NCBI GenBank assembly: GCA_903831575.1
Contig: CAIKYB010000022.1
Location: 1-64,000, forward strand
Source of the DNA: an uncultured Bacteroidota bacterium
GTDB lineage: Bacteria; Bacteroidota; Bacteroidia; Chitinophagales; Chitinophagaceae
DNA length: 64,000 nucleotides
Reading direction: 5' to 3'
Of the stretch, positions 27,575 to 35,962 are shown piece after piece (the stretch's first letter is position 1; each line of letters starts with the position of its first letter). The notes below the pieces were generated by a model that was not told where the DNA came from, did not search any database, and saw nothing but the letters and a program-made list of their open reading frames with translations. Both the position numbers and the translations under genes were made by a program.

Positions 27575-27592
27575 AAAATTTATTTACGAATG

Positions 27593-28393
27593 TTATTTTT
27601 TCCCTTTAAAAAAATCATAATGGGTTAAAATATCTTTTGAAATCTTCAGCACAACCTGATCTTGTTGCTGTTTCTTTTCTGTAGACTTTATTAAAGTTGT
27701 GAAAAAATAAACATGTCTATTTTCTTCTACCCAACCAATTAGCCAAGAAACAAACTGATCATTTTCATCTTTCCCATTCCCCATAACATAACTCCATTTA
27801 TAAGCGCTATTATCTTCCTGAACCATCATATCCCTAACTTGTAACTGAACAGACTTTCTAAAAGGCAATTGATCAAAATACAAACGCTTTAAAAAACCTA
27901 ATTGTTCATCTGGAGAAATTTTTATTTTATTATCAACCCAGAAGGAATGAAGACTATCGGCAATATTTTTATTTCCATAAGAAATGCTATCCACCCATTT
28001 TTGCATAGCTGCTTTTCCGGTTTGCTTTGAGATTTTCTGAAAAAATGGCGTAAAATCAGATTTGAAGGCTTGTGTGATGTTCATTCCCTTTTCATTGGAG
28101 CTGTCAGATATTTTCAAATTCATATCAAGATCTGTAACCACTCCATTTTCTAAAGCAATCAATGCATTTAAAATATTGAAAGTTGAAAAAGGACTAACCC
28201 TAACCGTATCCATCGACATATTGTACACCGTAATTTCTCCGTCAGCATTATTGAGCATGGAAAAAGTTCCTTCAACTTTATTAGCACTGAAGTATTCTTT
28301 TAAGTCATTGTCAATTTTTGCTTTATTAACTGAGCAAGAAAACAAAAACAATAAAGAAAATAATTGTACAAATGGAATAGCTATTTTTTTCAT
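27593..28393 (-). CDS. Lipoprotein with degenerate class D beta-lactamase fold
   Basis: A 266-residue predicted lipoprotein (lipobox LFSC, Cys20) resembling OXA-type class D beta-lactamases. PFSTFNILNALIALENG (68-84) matches the SxxK region, but the catalytic carbamylated lysine is Asn73. Ser118-Val-Val is replaced by Ser112-Asp-Phe with Asp at the serine place; YGN (139-141) and the omega-loop FW (151-152) with KISPDEQLGFLKRL are kept; KTG is lost, the region reading MGNGKD (204-209). I infer a non-hydrolytic protein, perhaps a ligand-binding or structural lipoprotein. Cotranscription with DUF3109 and ispG looks likely. Confidence 0.8.
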   Translation of the reverse strand: MKKIAIPFVQLFSLLFLFSCSVNKAKIDNDLKEYFSANKVEGTFSMLNNADGEITVYNMSMDTVRVSPFSTFNILNALIALENGVVTDLDMNLKISDSSNEKGMNITQAFKSDFTPFFQKISKQTGKAAMQKWVDSISYGNKNIADSLHSFWVDNKIKISPDEQLGFLKRLYFDQLPFRKSVQLQVRDMMVQEDNSAYKWSYVMGNGKDENDQFVSWLIGWVEENRHVYFFTTLIKSTEKKQQQDQVVLKISKDILTHYDFFKGKK

Positions 28394-28424
28394 TAATGGA
28401 TTTTAAAAAAAATGAATTGATTAT

Positions 28425-29009
28425 TTATTTTTTTGAATTCAAATGTGCTGCGGTTGCTTCAAGTGCCTGATAAAAATCTTCCCCAAATTTTCTTACTAAT
28501 GGCTCTTTTAAAAATTGATATACGGGCACTTTTAATTGCTTCCCCAGAGAACATGCGGCTTTGCAATTATCTTCTCTTGGTTCGTAATTGGCATATTCTG
28601 TAATACCATCCGAACTTTTTTTAACTATCACTGGAAAAAGATGACAACTTATTGGCTTTTTCCATTTTATTTTTCCGTCTAGATAAGCCTGTTCAATTCC
28701 GCATTTCACAATTCCATTTTTATCAACTATACCATACACACAAATCTGGCTATTTATGGTGGGGGTTACCCAGCCATACTCTCTATCATATACAAATCGT
28801 CCTTGTTTTTCTATTTCTCTTTTACTTGTTTCATTTAAATAAGGCAGCACTTTATCAAAAACTTCATCAATATGTTTTAACTCACTTTTGTCTAATGGCG
28901 CACCGGCATCTCCATCAACACAACAGGCCCCTTTGCATTTATTCAAGTCACATACAAATTGTTCACTGACTATTTTATCGCTTACTAATACATTATCAAT
29001 GGCTATCAT
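28425..29009 (-). CDS. DUF3109 cysteine-rich protein
   Basis: A 194-residue cytosolic protein of the DUF3109 family, widespread in Bacteroidota and of unknown function. A cysteine cluster CDLNKCKGACCVDGDAG lies near residue 20-36, with further cysteines in SQICVYGI, VKCGIE, ISCHLFP and NCKAACSLG; the pattern suggests a bound metal or Fe-S cluster, like the YkgJ family. The ATG matches the family N-terminus, and lies only about 5 bp from the predicted promoter, so the mRNA may be leaderless. First gene of the run to the acyltransferase. Confidence 0.9.
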   Translation of the reverse strand: MIAIDNVLVSDKIVSEQFVCDLNKCKGACCVDGDAGAPLDKSELKHIDEVFDKVLPYLNETSKREIEKQGRFVYDREYGWVTPTINSQICVYGIVDKNGIVKCGIEQAYLDGKIKWKKPISCHLFPVIVKKSSDGITEYANYEPREDNCKAACSLGKQLKVPVYQFLKEPLVRKFGEDFYQALEATAAHLNSKK

Positions 29010-29013
29010 TTTG

Positions 29014-29021
29014 CAAAAATA
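29014..29021 (-). promoter_or_regulatory. Predicted -7 element of the DUF3109 operon
   Basis: The minus strand reads TATTTTTG, a TAnnTTTG match ending 5 bp before the DUF3109 ATG, so transcription would begin at or next to the start codon. Confidence 0.45.
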
Positions 29022-29089
29022 CGTTGGATTAATGAATGATGTGAGAAGAAGCTATTAGAAATAAATTAGTTTTTACCATCATCGATTTA

Positions 29090-29752
29090 CTAACTGATTT
29101 TTTTCCATTTAAAAGTATTGATGAAATGCTCTATATCAGTTTGAAGAAAGTCCTGAACAGGCCTTAATGAATCGGCATTAGGCGTGGTGTCGAAATACAA
29201 TGCTCCTCTTAAAAAATGAGTAGTCGTATCGCTGAGAAAAAATTGTTTTGCTGTAGCTGCATTACCCCCAACTTTGAAGAAAATGCCAGAAATACCATTT
29301 GTTGTTTTAATGAGACTTTCATTTATTGAACTGGCAAGTACATCATTTTTATTCGTTAAATTAAAAGCATCATTGACCATCAAATCGAATTTATTTATAC
29401 CAAAGGAATCCTTGTAAGTACCATCTGGTTGCTTTATTTTATAAGGCGCTTTTCCGCCAATAATTTTATAGCTCAAAAATATTCTTGCATTTAAAGTAGG
29501 GAAATCAACATTGATCCAATAATTATTTTCCGGAGTACTGTCGAAGTAAGTGCTATCCTTGATAATATCAGCATAAACAGGATACTCGAAAGAATAGGGA
29601 AAAGCAGAATCGTTGAAAGCTTTATATTCATGAGAAGGAAGTGCTATTTTAAAATAGCCTTTCTTTTTTGATGTATAATTAGAATTACAGGAAGAGAAAC
29701 AAACTACTCCAATTATTATTAACACCAATAAACAACATATTTTTAATTTCAT
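29090..29752 (-). CDS. gldD: Gliding motility lipoprotein GldD
   Basis: GldD is a lipoprotein needed for gliding motility and type IX secretion in Flavobacterium, though its exact job is unknown. The 220 residues begin with a signal peptide and lipobox CFSSC (Cys22), then YTSKKKGYFKIALPSHEYK, FPYSFEYPVYA and NYWINVDFP, all diagnostic of GldD. A late FLRGALYFDTTPNADSL segment is also conserved. It lies 11 bp behind gldE. Presence suggests, but does not prove, gliding, since many non-gliding Bacteroidota keep gldD and gldE. Confidence 0.93.
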   Translation of the reverse strand: MKLKICCLLVLIIIGVVCFSSCNSNYTSKKKGYFKIALPSHEYKAFNDSAFPYSFEYPVYADIIKDSTYFDSTPENNYWINVDFPTLNARIFLSYKIIGGKAPYKIKQPDGTYKDSFGINKFDLMVNDAFNLTNKNDVLASSINESLIKTTNGISGIFFKVGGNAATAKQFFLSDTTTHFLRGALYFDTTPNADSLRPVQDFLQTDIEHFINTFKWKKIS

Positions 29753-29763
29753 TTCTTACACTA

Positions 29764-31101
29764 CTATTTAGTTTGAATAATCACCTTCACTTTATCTATC
29801 CTATTTTTATTTATTTCCAATGGAATGAATTTATAACCATCATGCATAAACTCTTCATTTATCTGAGGAAATTCTCCTGCAATTTCTAATACAAGTCCAG
29901 CCAAAGAATCGCTATCACCACGAATTGCATCAAATGAGTTTATGGAAATATTAAGGGACTTACAAACATCATTAATCATTGTTTTCCCTTCAAAAATATA
30001 ATTAAAATCATCTATTTTTTTATTAACGCTTTCTTCATCATCAAACTCATCTTTAATTTCTCCTATTACTTCTTCTAAAATATCTTCAAGTGTAACTATT
30101 CCTGATGTTCCACCAAACTCATCTACAACGATGGCGAAATGAATTCGCTTGGATCTGAATTCTTGCAATAAATCTTCAATCGATTTTTGCTCATGAACAA
30201 AATAAGGCGTTCTGATTAATGGGTGCCAATCATAATTTCCTGTTTCATCTAAATAAGGCAACAAATCTTTCATGTGCAATACCCCTATAATTTCATCTAG
30301 ATTAGATTTATATACAGGCAAACGTGAGTAATGTAAATCCTCTGCCTGTTTTTTAATCTCTTGAATAGAAACCGAGTAATCAATCCCGCTAACATCTAAG
30401 CGTGTACGCATTATTTGTTTAACTGATGTGCCACCAAATTTTCGTATGCCTTTCAAAATCTGTTTTTCCTCCATACTGGCTTCATTTTCTGGCAGCAAAT
30501 CAATAGCATCATCTAAATTATTATTAGCATCCACTCCTGAAGTATTTTTATACAACCCTCTTTTTTCAACATGATCACTATACCTGACAAATCGCTTACT
30601 TAATCGATAGAATATACTATAAAATATTTCTACAATTAAAGATGATGTCGAAGCAAACCACACTTTATGATGTGTAGCCCATACTTTTGGAAGTACTTCT
30701 GCAAATAAGATAATAAAGAAAGAAACTATCCCAACTTTTATAGAAAAATTGGCTAATGCGGAATGAAATAAAGGTTCCGAAATCCATCCATTTATCAATA
30801 AATTTAAAATGAGAATAATGCCAATATTTACAAAACTGTTGGTAATTAAAATAGACGCAAATAAAATTTTAGGCTGTTCTAATAAATTAACAATCCTCCT
30901 GAAAGAAGGCTGCTTTCTTGTTTTTAAAATATTGATGTCTTTTGAAGTCAAAGAAAAAAAAGCAACTTCACTTCCTGCAAGAAAAAAAGAAATTAAATAC
31001 AAAAAAATTATGGCTACCACCAAAACTGTAGAGGCTGCAGTCGATATCGACAATAGATGAAAATTAGGAAATGGTACAAATAAACCCGAATGGTACTCCA
31101 A
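29764..31101 (-). CDS. gldE: Gliding motility-associated protein GldE (CNNM/CorC-type)
   Basis: Membrane protein of the CNNM/CorC family that works with GldD. The 445 residues comprise an N-terminal DUF21 region with four TM helices (FLAGSEVAFFSLTSKDI near residue 41-57), a pair of CBS domains (about 225-345, with MRTRLDVSGID and FGGTSGIVTLEDILEEVIG), and the CorC_HlyC C-terminal domain. The frame can only start at TTG 31101 (or ATT just before), as an in-frame TAG lies two codons upstream. Order mutY-ssb-gldE-gldD is common in Bacteroidota. Confidence 0.92.
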   Translation of the reverse strand: MEYHSGLFVPFPNFHLLSISTAASTVLVVAIIFLYLISFFLAGSEVAFFSLTSKDINILKTRKQPSFRRIVNLLEQPKILFASILITNSFVNIGIILILNLLINGWISEPLFHSALANFSIKVGIVSFFIILFAEVLPKVWATHHKVWFASTSSLIVEIFYSIFYRLSKRFVRYSDHVEKRGLYKNTSGVDANNNLDDAIDLLPENEASMEEKQILKGIRKFGGTSVKQIMRTRLDVSGIDYSVSIQEIKKQAEDLHYSRLPVYKSNLDEIIGVLHMKDLLPYLDETGNYDWHPLIRTPYFVHEQKSIEDLLQEFRSKRIHFAIVVDEFGGTSGIVTLEDILEEVIGEIKDEFDDEESVNKKIDDFNYIFEGKTMINDVCKSLNISINSFDAIRGDSDSLAGLVLEIAGEFPQINEEFMHDGYKFIPLEINKNRIDKVKVIIQTK

Positions 31102-31154
31102 AATCTAATATTTATGTTAACAATTGCGATTAATGTAATAATCTCAACAATAAA

Positions 31155-31580
31155 TCAGAAAGGCAATCCTTTAGTTTCTTCTTCATTATCAGAGGAAAAA
31201 TCGCTTAAATTTTGCTCTTTTTTAATTATCCTTTTTTGACTACCCTCCTCATTTTTATCCAACAAAATTAAATTGTCGGCAACTATATCTGTAGCAAATT
31301 TTTTGACACCCTCTTTATCCTCCCAGCTTCTGTTTTTCAATCGACCTTCAATGTAAACAAGACTTCCTTTGTGTAAATATTTTTGAGCCATTTCCGCCAA
31401 GCCTCTCCATAAAACAATCGAATGCCATTCTGTTTGAGAAATTAATTTCCCTGTTTTATCTTTAAAAGTTTCAGAAGTTGCTAAAGAAAATTTAGCTACC
31501 GCAACATTGCCTTCCAAAAATTGCATATCCGGATCTTTGCCCAAATTCCCAATCAGCGTCACTCTATTTAGACCTCTCAT
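31155..31580 (-). CDS. ssb: Single-stranded DNA-binding protein
   Basis: OB-fold protein coating single-stranded DNA in replication and repair. From the ATG at 31580 it has 141 residues: MRGLNRVTLIGNLGKDPDM, then WHSIVLWRGLAEMAQKYLHKGS and YIEGRLKNRSW, and an acidic tail ending KGLPF, the partner-binding tip (usually DDIPF or similar). The frame extends four codons upstream but the family starts at MRG. Predicted promoter 39 bp upstream. Lies between mutY and gldE. Confidence 0.95.
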   Translation of the reverse strand: MRGLNRVTLIGNLGKDPDMQFLEGNVAVAKFSLATSETFKDKTGKLISQTEWHSIVLWRGLAEMAQKYLHKGSLVYIEGRLKNRSWEDKEGVKKFATDIVADNLILLDKNEEGSQKRIIKKEQNLSDFSSDNEEETKGLPF

Positions 31581-31618
31581 AATAAATATCAATTAATAAT
31601 GTTCCTAGAAATTCATAC

Positions 31619-31626
31619 CAAATTTA
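31619..31626 (-). promoter_or_regulatory. Predicted -7 element of ssb
   Basis: The minus strand reads TAAATTTG, a TAnnTTTG match in the mutY-ssb spacer, 39 bp before the ssb ATG. Confidence 0.45.
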
Positions 31627-31645
31627 AAGATACAATTTAAAATCA

Positions 31646-32719
31646 CTAAAGAATTTCTACATTCAAATAGTTGGTAATCAGACGAGGAAAAGGTATTTTT
31701 TTCATTCCTTGATTATCTTTAAGTTCGAGATGCGCCATTTTAAGTGGTTGATGTAGTTTTAAATGAATAAAGATGCAATGAATCGTTTGATGGGTTAATT
31801 TTTGTTTACACAACGCTGAACACTTTATAATTTCTGCTTTTGATGTAACAATCGCTTTGTATTTTTTCGATTTAATGACATCTTCTATTGCGCAAAAAGA
31901 ATCCTCTTCAATCAAAATAAATTCATACAAATTTTGCCAAATATCTTGTTGCACTCGCTTTCTGATATAGGTTTTATCTTTATAACTCGCAACCAAATAA
32001 TAGAACCATCTTTCTTTTACTATTATTGATTTCGATTTAATAGGAAGCTCATTCACCTTATTTTCTTTATAAGCAACGCAATTCTTTGACAACGCACAAA
32101 GTTTGCATAATGGCAATTTTGGCTTGCAGATAGTTGCACCAAAATCCATGATAGATTGGTTGTAAATTCCTGGAAATTTTTTATCTAATAAAGTTTGAGC
32201 CAATACTGAAAATTCTTTTTTCCCATTAGTGGAATCTATTGGTGTATAAATTCCAAAAAATCTGGATAAGACTCTGGTAACATTTCCATCCACAACAGCA
32301 TGGGGCAAATTATAGGCAAATGATGCAATAGCTGCTGCAGTATAAGGACCAATGCCTTTCAGCGCGAGCAGTGTGTCGTAGGTGCTGGGAAATATTCCAT
32401 CTAAATCATGTGCAATATTTTTTGATGTAGCGATTAAATTCTTACATCTATTGTAATAACCCAACCCTTCCCAAAGTTTAAACACTTCTGATTCGTTAGC
32501 ATTTGCTAATGCTTGAACCGTTGGGAACTTTTTTACAAATCTATTATAGTAATCCCACCCTTGCTCTACTCTTGTTTGTTGAAGTATAATTTCACTTAGC
32601 CAAATTTTATACGGATCTTTTTCATATTTCCATGGCATCTTTCTTGAATTAGATTTATCATTCCAATCCATAAGGTTTTTTGTAAAAAAAGTATACTCTT
32701 TAAGAAATTTCAATACCAT
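31646..32719 (-). CDS. mutY: A/G-specific adenine glycosylase MutY
   Basis: DNA repair glycosylase removing adenine mispaired with 8-oxoguanine. The 357 residues have the HhH-GPD domain: SEIILQQTRVEQGWDYY, LKGIGPYTAAAIASFAY (helix-hairpin-helix), the catalytic Asp in VVDGNVTRVLSR, and a [4Fe-4S] loop C-x6-C-x2-C-x5-C at CKPKLPLCKLCALSKNC. The NUDIX-like C-terminal domain that reads 8-oxoG is present but diverged. I use the ATG at 32719; an in-frame TTG at 32740 lies on the predicted promoter. Confidence 0.95.
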   Translation of the reverse strand: MVLKFLKEYTFFTKNLMDWNDKSNSRKMPWKYEKDPYKIWLSEIILQQTRVEQGWDYYNRFVKKFPTVQALANANESEVFKLWEGLGYYNRCKNLIATSKNIAHDLDGIFPSTYDTLLALKGIGPYTAAAIASFAYNLPHAVVDGNVTRVLSRFFGIYTPIDSTNGKKEFSVLAQTLLDKKFPGIYNQSIMDFGATICKPKLPLCKLCALSKNCVAYKENKVNELPIKSKSIIVKERWFYYLVASYKDKTYIRKRVQQDIWQNLYEFILIEEDSFCAIEDVIKSKKYKAIVTSKAEIIKCSALCKQKLTHQTIHCIFIHLKLHQPLKMAHLELKDNQGMKKIPFPRLITNYLNVEIL

Positions 32720-32737
32720 TGAGGAACAAATTTCTAA

Positions 32738-32745
32738 CAAACCTA
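32738..32745 (-). promoter_or_regulatory. Predicted -7 element of mutY
   Basis: The minus strand reads TAGGTTTG, a TAnnTTTG match 19 bp before the mutY ATG at 32719. Confidence 0.4.
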
Positions 32746-32814
32746 TTGATAATCATGATCTTATTTTGGTTTTCTCGAAAATATAATATAACTTACTATT
32801 AAATTTTTTCGCAT

Positions 32815-33138
32815 ATGAGAAAAGCAGATCTAATAAACAAGATTTCAGAAAAAACCGGTATTCCAAAAGTTGATGTACTGGTTACATTAGAAACCATGTT
32901 CAGAGAAATAAAATCATCAATGGCCGGAGGCGAAAACCTTTATATTAGAGGGTTTGGAAGTTTTATCATCAAAAAAAGAGCTGCTAAAATAGGTCGTAAT
33001 ATTAAAAAAAATATTTCCGTAGCCATTCCAGAACATTTTATTCCTGCATTCAAGCCTGCAAAAGAATTTGTACATGAAATCAAATCATCTCCTCATATCA
33101 AAGAAGCCCCTGAATTAAAGGAAGATAATGAAGATTAA
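32815..33138 (+). CDS. HU/IHF family DNA-binding protein
   Basis: Nucleoid-associated protein of the HU/IHF fold. The 107 residues start MRKADLINKISEKTGIPKVDV and contain the DNA-arm segment GFGSFIIKKRAAKIGRNIKKN followed by the conserved AFKPAKEF. The final 15-20 residues are an acidic extension (ending KEDNED) beyond the usual 90-residue HU core. It precedes the TPR gene and rng, a row seen in many Bacteroidota. Confidence 0.93.
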   Translation: MRKADLINKISEKTGIPKVDVLVTLETMFREIKSSMAGGENLYIRGFGSFIIKKRAAKIGRNIKKNISVAIPEHFIPAFKPAKEFVHEIKSSPHIKEAPELKEDNED

Positions 33139-33140
33139 TC

Positions 33141-33148
33141 TACCTTTG
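33141..33148 (+). promoter_or_regulatory. Predicted -7 element of the TPR gene
   Basis: TACCTTTG, an exact TAnnTTTG match just after the HU stop codon, 45 bp before the GTG start of the TPR protein. Confidence 0.5.
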
Positions 33149-33192
33149 CGCACTGCCAAACCAATTAATATTGGTAGAAATAATTTTATACA

Positions 33193-34053
33193 GTGAAAAA
33201 ACAACTATTTCTCGCCGGTGTCGGCCTCATTTTTGTATTACTTCTTTTTTTTCTTGGAAAAACAATTTCTGAAAAAAAATCAGAACCAATCGCAACAGAT
33301 AAAAAAGTTCAAGCATTTGATATTCAGTCTTTTATCCAAAATCAAAAGCTACTTCTCACCCCCACTCAAGCGAATTTCTTTACACAAATCGAAAACAAGT
33401 TTAATCAGGGCGATAATAAGCTCAAGACTGAGGCCTACATGCAAGCTGCGAACTTTTGGAATGATAGTATTTCATCTCCAGAAATCTATGCCTATTTTAT
33501 TAGCGAATCATCAAAGTTGGACAATTCAGAAAAAAACCTCACCTTCGCAGCCCAATTATTTTTAAACTCCTTAAGAGGAGAACAAAATTTAGCTAAGTTG
33601 GAATGGGAATCAGCAGAAGCAATTTCACTTTTTGAAAAAGCGATTGCAATAAATCCTGAAAATGAAGATTTGAAAATAGGGTTAGCAAGTTGCTATGTCT
33701 ATGGTAAGGGCAGAAATGGAAACCCGCAAGAAACAATGAAGGGCATACAAGAGCTGCTGGGAGTAGTGAGAAGGGATTCGACAAATATGAAAGCACAATT
33801 AGTCCTAGGAGTAGGTGGGTATGTTTCTGGACAATTTGATAAAGCTGTTGCAAGATTGACAAAAGTAGTGGCACAAGAGCCTAATAATTTAGAAGCTATC
33901 GCATTTTTAGCTGACACTTATGCTGCTCTAGGAAATATGGATGCTGCTGTTAAATGGTATAACATTAGCAAACGTCTTGCAAATGATGCGGCATATTCAA
34001 AAGAAATAGACGAAAGATTAAAGACGCTATTTCTAGAAAACAAAAAGAATTAA
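33193..34053 (+). CDS. Membrane-anchored tetratricopeptide repeat protein
   Basis: A 286-residue protein with an N-terminal hydrophobic anchor (about residues 7-22) and a periplasmic or cytoplasmic domain of helical repeats. TPR-like units are visible around residues 140-175 (AISLFEKAIAINPENEDLKIGLASCY), 195-230, 215-240 (GQFDKAVARLTKVVAQEPNN) and 235-265. The start is GTG. TPR proteins mediate protein contacts; no partner can be named. It sits between the HU gene and the COX24-like miniprotein and rng. Confidence 0.86.
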   Translation: MKKQLFLAGVGLIFVLLLFFLGKTISEKKSEPIATDKKVQAFDIQSFIQNQKLLLTPTQANFFTQIENKFNQGDNKLKTEAYMQAANFWNDSISSPEIYAYFISESSKLDNSEKNLTFAAQLFLNSLRGEQNLAKLEWESAEAISLFEKAIAINPENEDLKIGLASCYVYGKGRNGNPQETMKGIQELLGVVRRDSTNMKAQLVLGVGGYVSGQFDKAVARLTKVVAQEPNNLEAIAFLADTYAALGNMDAAVKWYNISKRLANDAAYSKEIDERLKTLFLENKKN

Positions 34054-34082
34054 CAATATTTATAAACAAAAAAGACTAGGTT

Positions 34083-34172
34083 ATGCCTTGTGGTAAAAAA
34101 AGAAAACGTCATAAAATCGCTACTCATAAGCGTAAAAAACGTTTAAGAAAGAATCGTCATAAGAAAAGATAA
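34083..34172 (+). CDS. COX24/AURKAIP1-like 29-residue basic miniprotein
   Basis: A 29-residue open frame from ATG 34083, MPCGKKRKRHKIATHKRKKR and then LRKNRHKKR, is almost wholly Lys, Arg and His. It matches the AURKAIP1/COX24 domain of small-subunit mitoribosomal protein mS38 and its tiny bacterial counterparts, common in Bacteroidota. I infer a ribosome-associated rRNA-binding peptide. It is easily missed by gene callers because of its length. It lies between the TPR gene and rng. Confidence 0.8.
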   Translation: MPCGKKRKRHKIATHKRKKRLRKNRHKKR

Positions 34173-34203
34173 TTTCAATTCATTTTGAAATGCTTTTGTC
34201 ATG

Positions 34204-34228
34204 CGTATAGTTTTTTTAAAATTATACG
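34204..34228 (+). other. AT-rich stem-loop ahead of rng
   Basis: CGTATAGTTTT and AAAATTATACG can form an 11-bp stem (one G-U pair) around a 3-nt loop. It lies between the COX24-like gene and rng, about 140 bp before the rng start. It has no T tract behind it, so it is not an obvious terminator. Confidence 0.4.
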
Positions 34229-34366
34229 TCAACCAATTGCTGTTTTTTCTTTTTGGTGAATGTGTGCTTCTTACCTGCTCACAATGATTTGCTATAGTAT
34301 AAATTACAAAATTTGTACTGCAAGTTACTACTGCCGTGATGCATAAGGGTCTTAAAAATAAAACAT

Positions 34367-35914
34367 TTGACCAAGGAATTAATCATTAATGTAACCCCAC
34401 AAGGTGTGGAGATTGCATTGTTGGAAGACAAGAAATTAGTGGAGTTGCACAATGAAAAAGTTGATGCAAACTTCGCTCTGGGAGACATGTACCTCGGAAA
34501 AGTAAAAAAACTAATCCCTGGTTTAAATGCGGCTTTCGTTGACGTAGGCTTTGATAAAGATGCCTTTCTTCATTACACTGACTTAAGTCCCTATATTCGT
34601 TCTATCCTAAAATTCACTACCCTTTCCATTAATCAAAAAAAAGGAGACTCCTTTGATTTTTCAAAATTCAAGGTAGAGCCAGAAATTATTAAAACGGGGA
34701 AGATTAATGATGTACTTACAGGGAAGCCGAATATTTTAGTCCAAATTCTTAAAGAACCCATTGCAGCAAAAGGCCCTCGCCTTACTTGTGAAGTTTCCTT
34801 ACCTGGAAGATTTGTTGTAGTTACTCCTTTTAACGATATAGTTGCTGTTTCAAGAAAAATTCATTCCTCTGATGAACGTAAGCGTTTACATAAGATCATT
34901 GAAGCGGTAAAGCCTAAAAATCTTGGAGTAATTGTTAGAACAGCCGCTGAAGGAAAAAGTACTGCAGAACTACATGAAGACTTATTAAGCTTAGAAGCTA
35001 CTTGGAAATCTATTCAAGCCAATTTAAGTTCAGCTGTTGCTCCTACCCGAATTCTCAGTGAACAAGGTAAAACAAACAGTATTCTGAGAGATTTATTAAG
35101 TGCTGACTTTAATCGTATTGTCGTTAACGATAAAGCTATTTTCAATGAAACCAAAAGTTACCTTCAACGCATTGCAGCGGATAAATTAGACATACTTTCT
35201 CATCATAATAATGCTAATTCTCTATTTGATACTTACGGTGTGACCAAGCAAATTAAAGCATCTTTTGGAAAGACTGTTAATTTGCCAAGTGGTGCCTATC
35301 TTATCATTGAACACACAGAAGCCTTGCATGTTGTTGATGTCAATAGTGGATACAAAAGCGTGAGTAATAACCAAGAGGAAAACGCGCTGGAAACCAATTT
35401 AGAAGCTGCTGCAGAAGTCGCAAGACAACTCAGACTGCGTGATCTTGGCGGCATTATCGTGATTGATTTTATTGACATGAAGCTAATGGACAATAAAAAG
35501 AAGTTAGCGGATGCAATGGAAGAATTAATGAGAAGCGACAGGGCTAAACACTCCGTACTTCCCATTACTAAATTTGGGTTGATGCAAATCACAAGGCAGC
35601 GCATGAAGCCTGAAATGAATATCAATACAAGTGAATTGTGCCCAAGTTGTAATGGCTCTGGAACGGTTTCATCTACCTTAATTATGGAGGAGGAAATTGC
35701 CAAAAACCTGAACTATTTAATCATGCAAAAACACAAAGGATTAACAATTATGGTTCATCCAATTTTGTATTCTTATCTTACTTGCGGACTACTATCAAGA
35801 AGAATTAAATGGTGTTGGAAATACAAACAGCATATTAAAGTCAAGGCCAATAACAGTTACCACCTTACAGAATTCCGTTTCTTTGACAATACTGATGAAG
35901 AAATAAAATTGTAA
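34367..35914 (+). CDS. rng: Ribonuclease G/E family endoribonuclease
   Basis: Single-strand endoribonuclease acting in rRNA maturation and mRNA turnover. The 515 residues are the RNase G-size catalytic form without the RNase E scaffold tail. The S1 domain is near residues 38-110 (GDMYLGKVKKLIPGLNAAFVDVG), the catalytic acids are in HVVDVNSG (Asp, about 325) and GGIIVIDFIDM (about 362-372), and the zinc-link CPSCNGSG is at about 425-432. The start is TTG; no in-frame ATG fits. It lies 194 bp after the COX24-like gene. Confidence 0.95.
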   Translation: MTKELIINVTPQGVEIALLEDKKLVELHNEKVDANFALGDMYLGKVKKLIPGLNAAFVDVGFDKDAFLHYTDLSPYIRSILKFTTLSINQKKGDSFDFSKFKVEPEIIKTGKINDVLTGKPNILVQILKEPIAAKGPRLTCEVSLPGRFVVVTPFNDIVAVSRKIHSSDERKRLHKIIEAVKPKNLGVIVRTAAEGKSTAELHEDLLSLEATWKSIQANLSSAVAPTRILSEQGKTNSILRDLLSADFNRIVVNDKAIFNETKSYLQRIAADKLDILSHHNNANSLFDTYGVTKQIKASFGKTVNLPSGAYLIIEHTEALHVVDVNSGYKSVSNNQEENALETNLEAAAEVARQLRLRDLGGIIVIDFIDMKLMDNKKKLADAMEELMRSDRAKHSVLPITKFGLMQITRQRMKPEMNINTSELCPSCNGSGTVSSTLIMEEEIAKNLNYLIMQKHKGLTIMVHPILYSYLTCGLLSRRIKWCWKYKQHIKVKANNSYHLTEFRFFDNTDEEIKL

Positions 35915-35962
35915 TTAGCAATACGCTCTAATTATATTATGAAGCGGTGGTGATTTACTAAA

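Noticed and set aside
27593-28393. Functional class D (OXA) beta-lactamase giving resistance
   Set aside because: The catalytic lysine is Asn and KTG is missing, so a resistance call is not supported.
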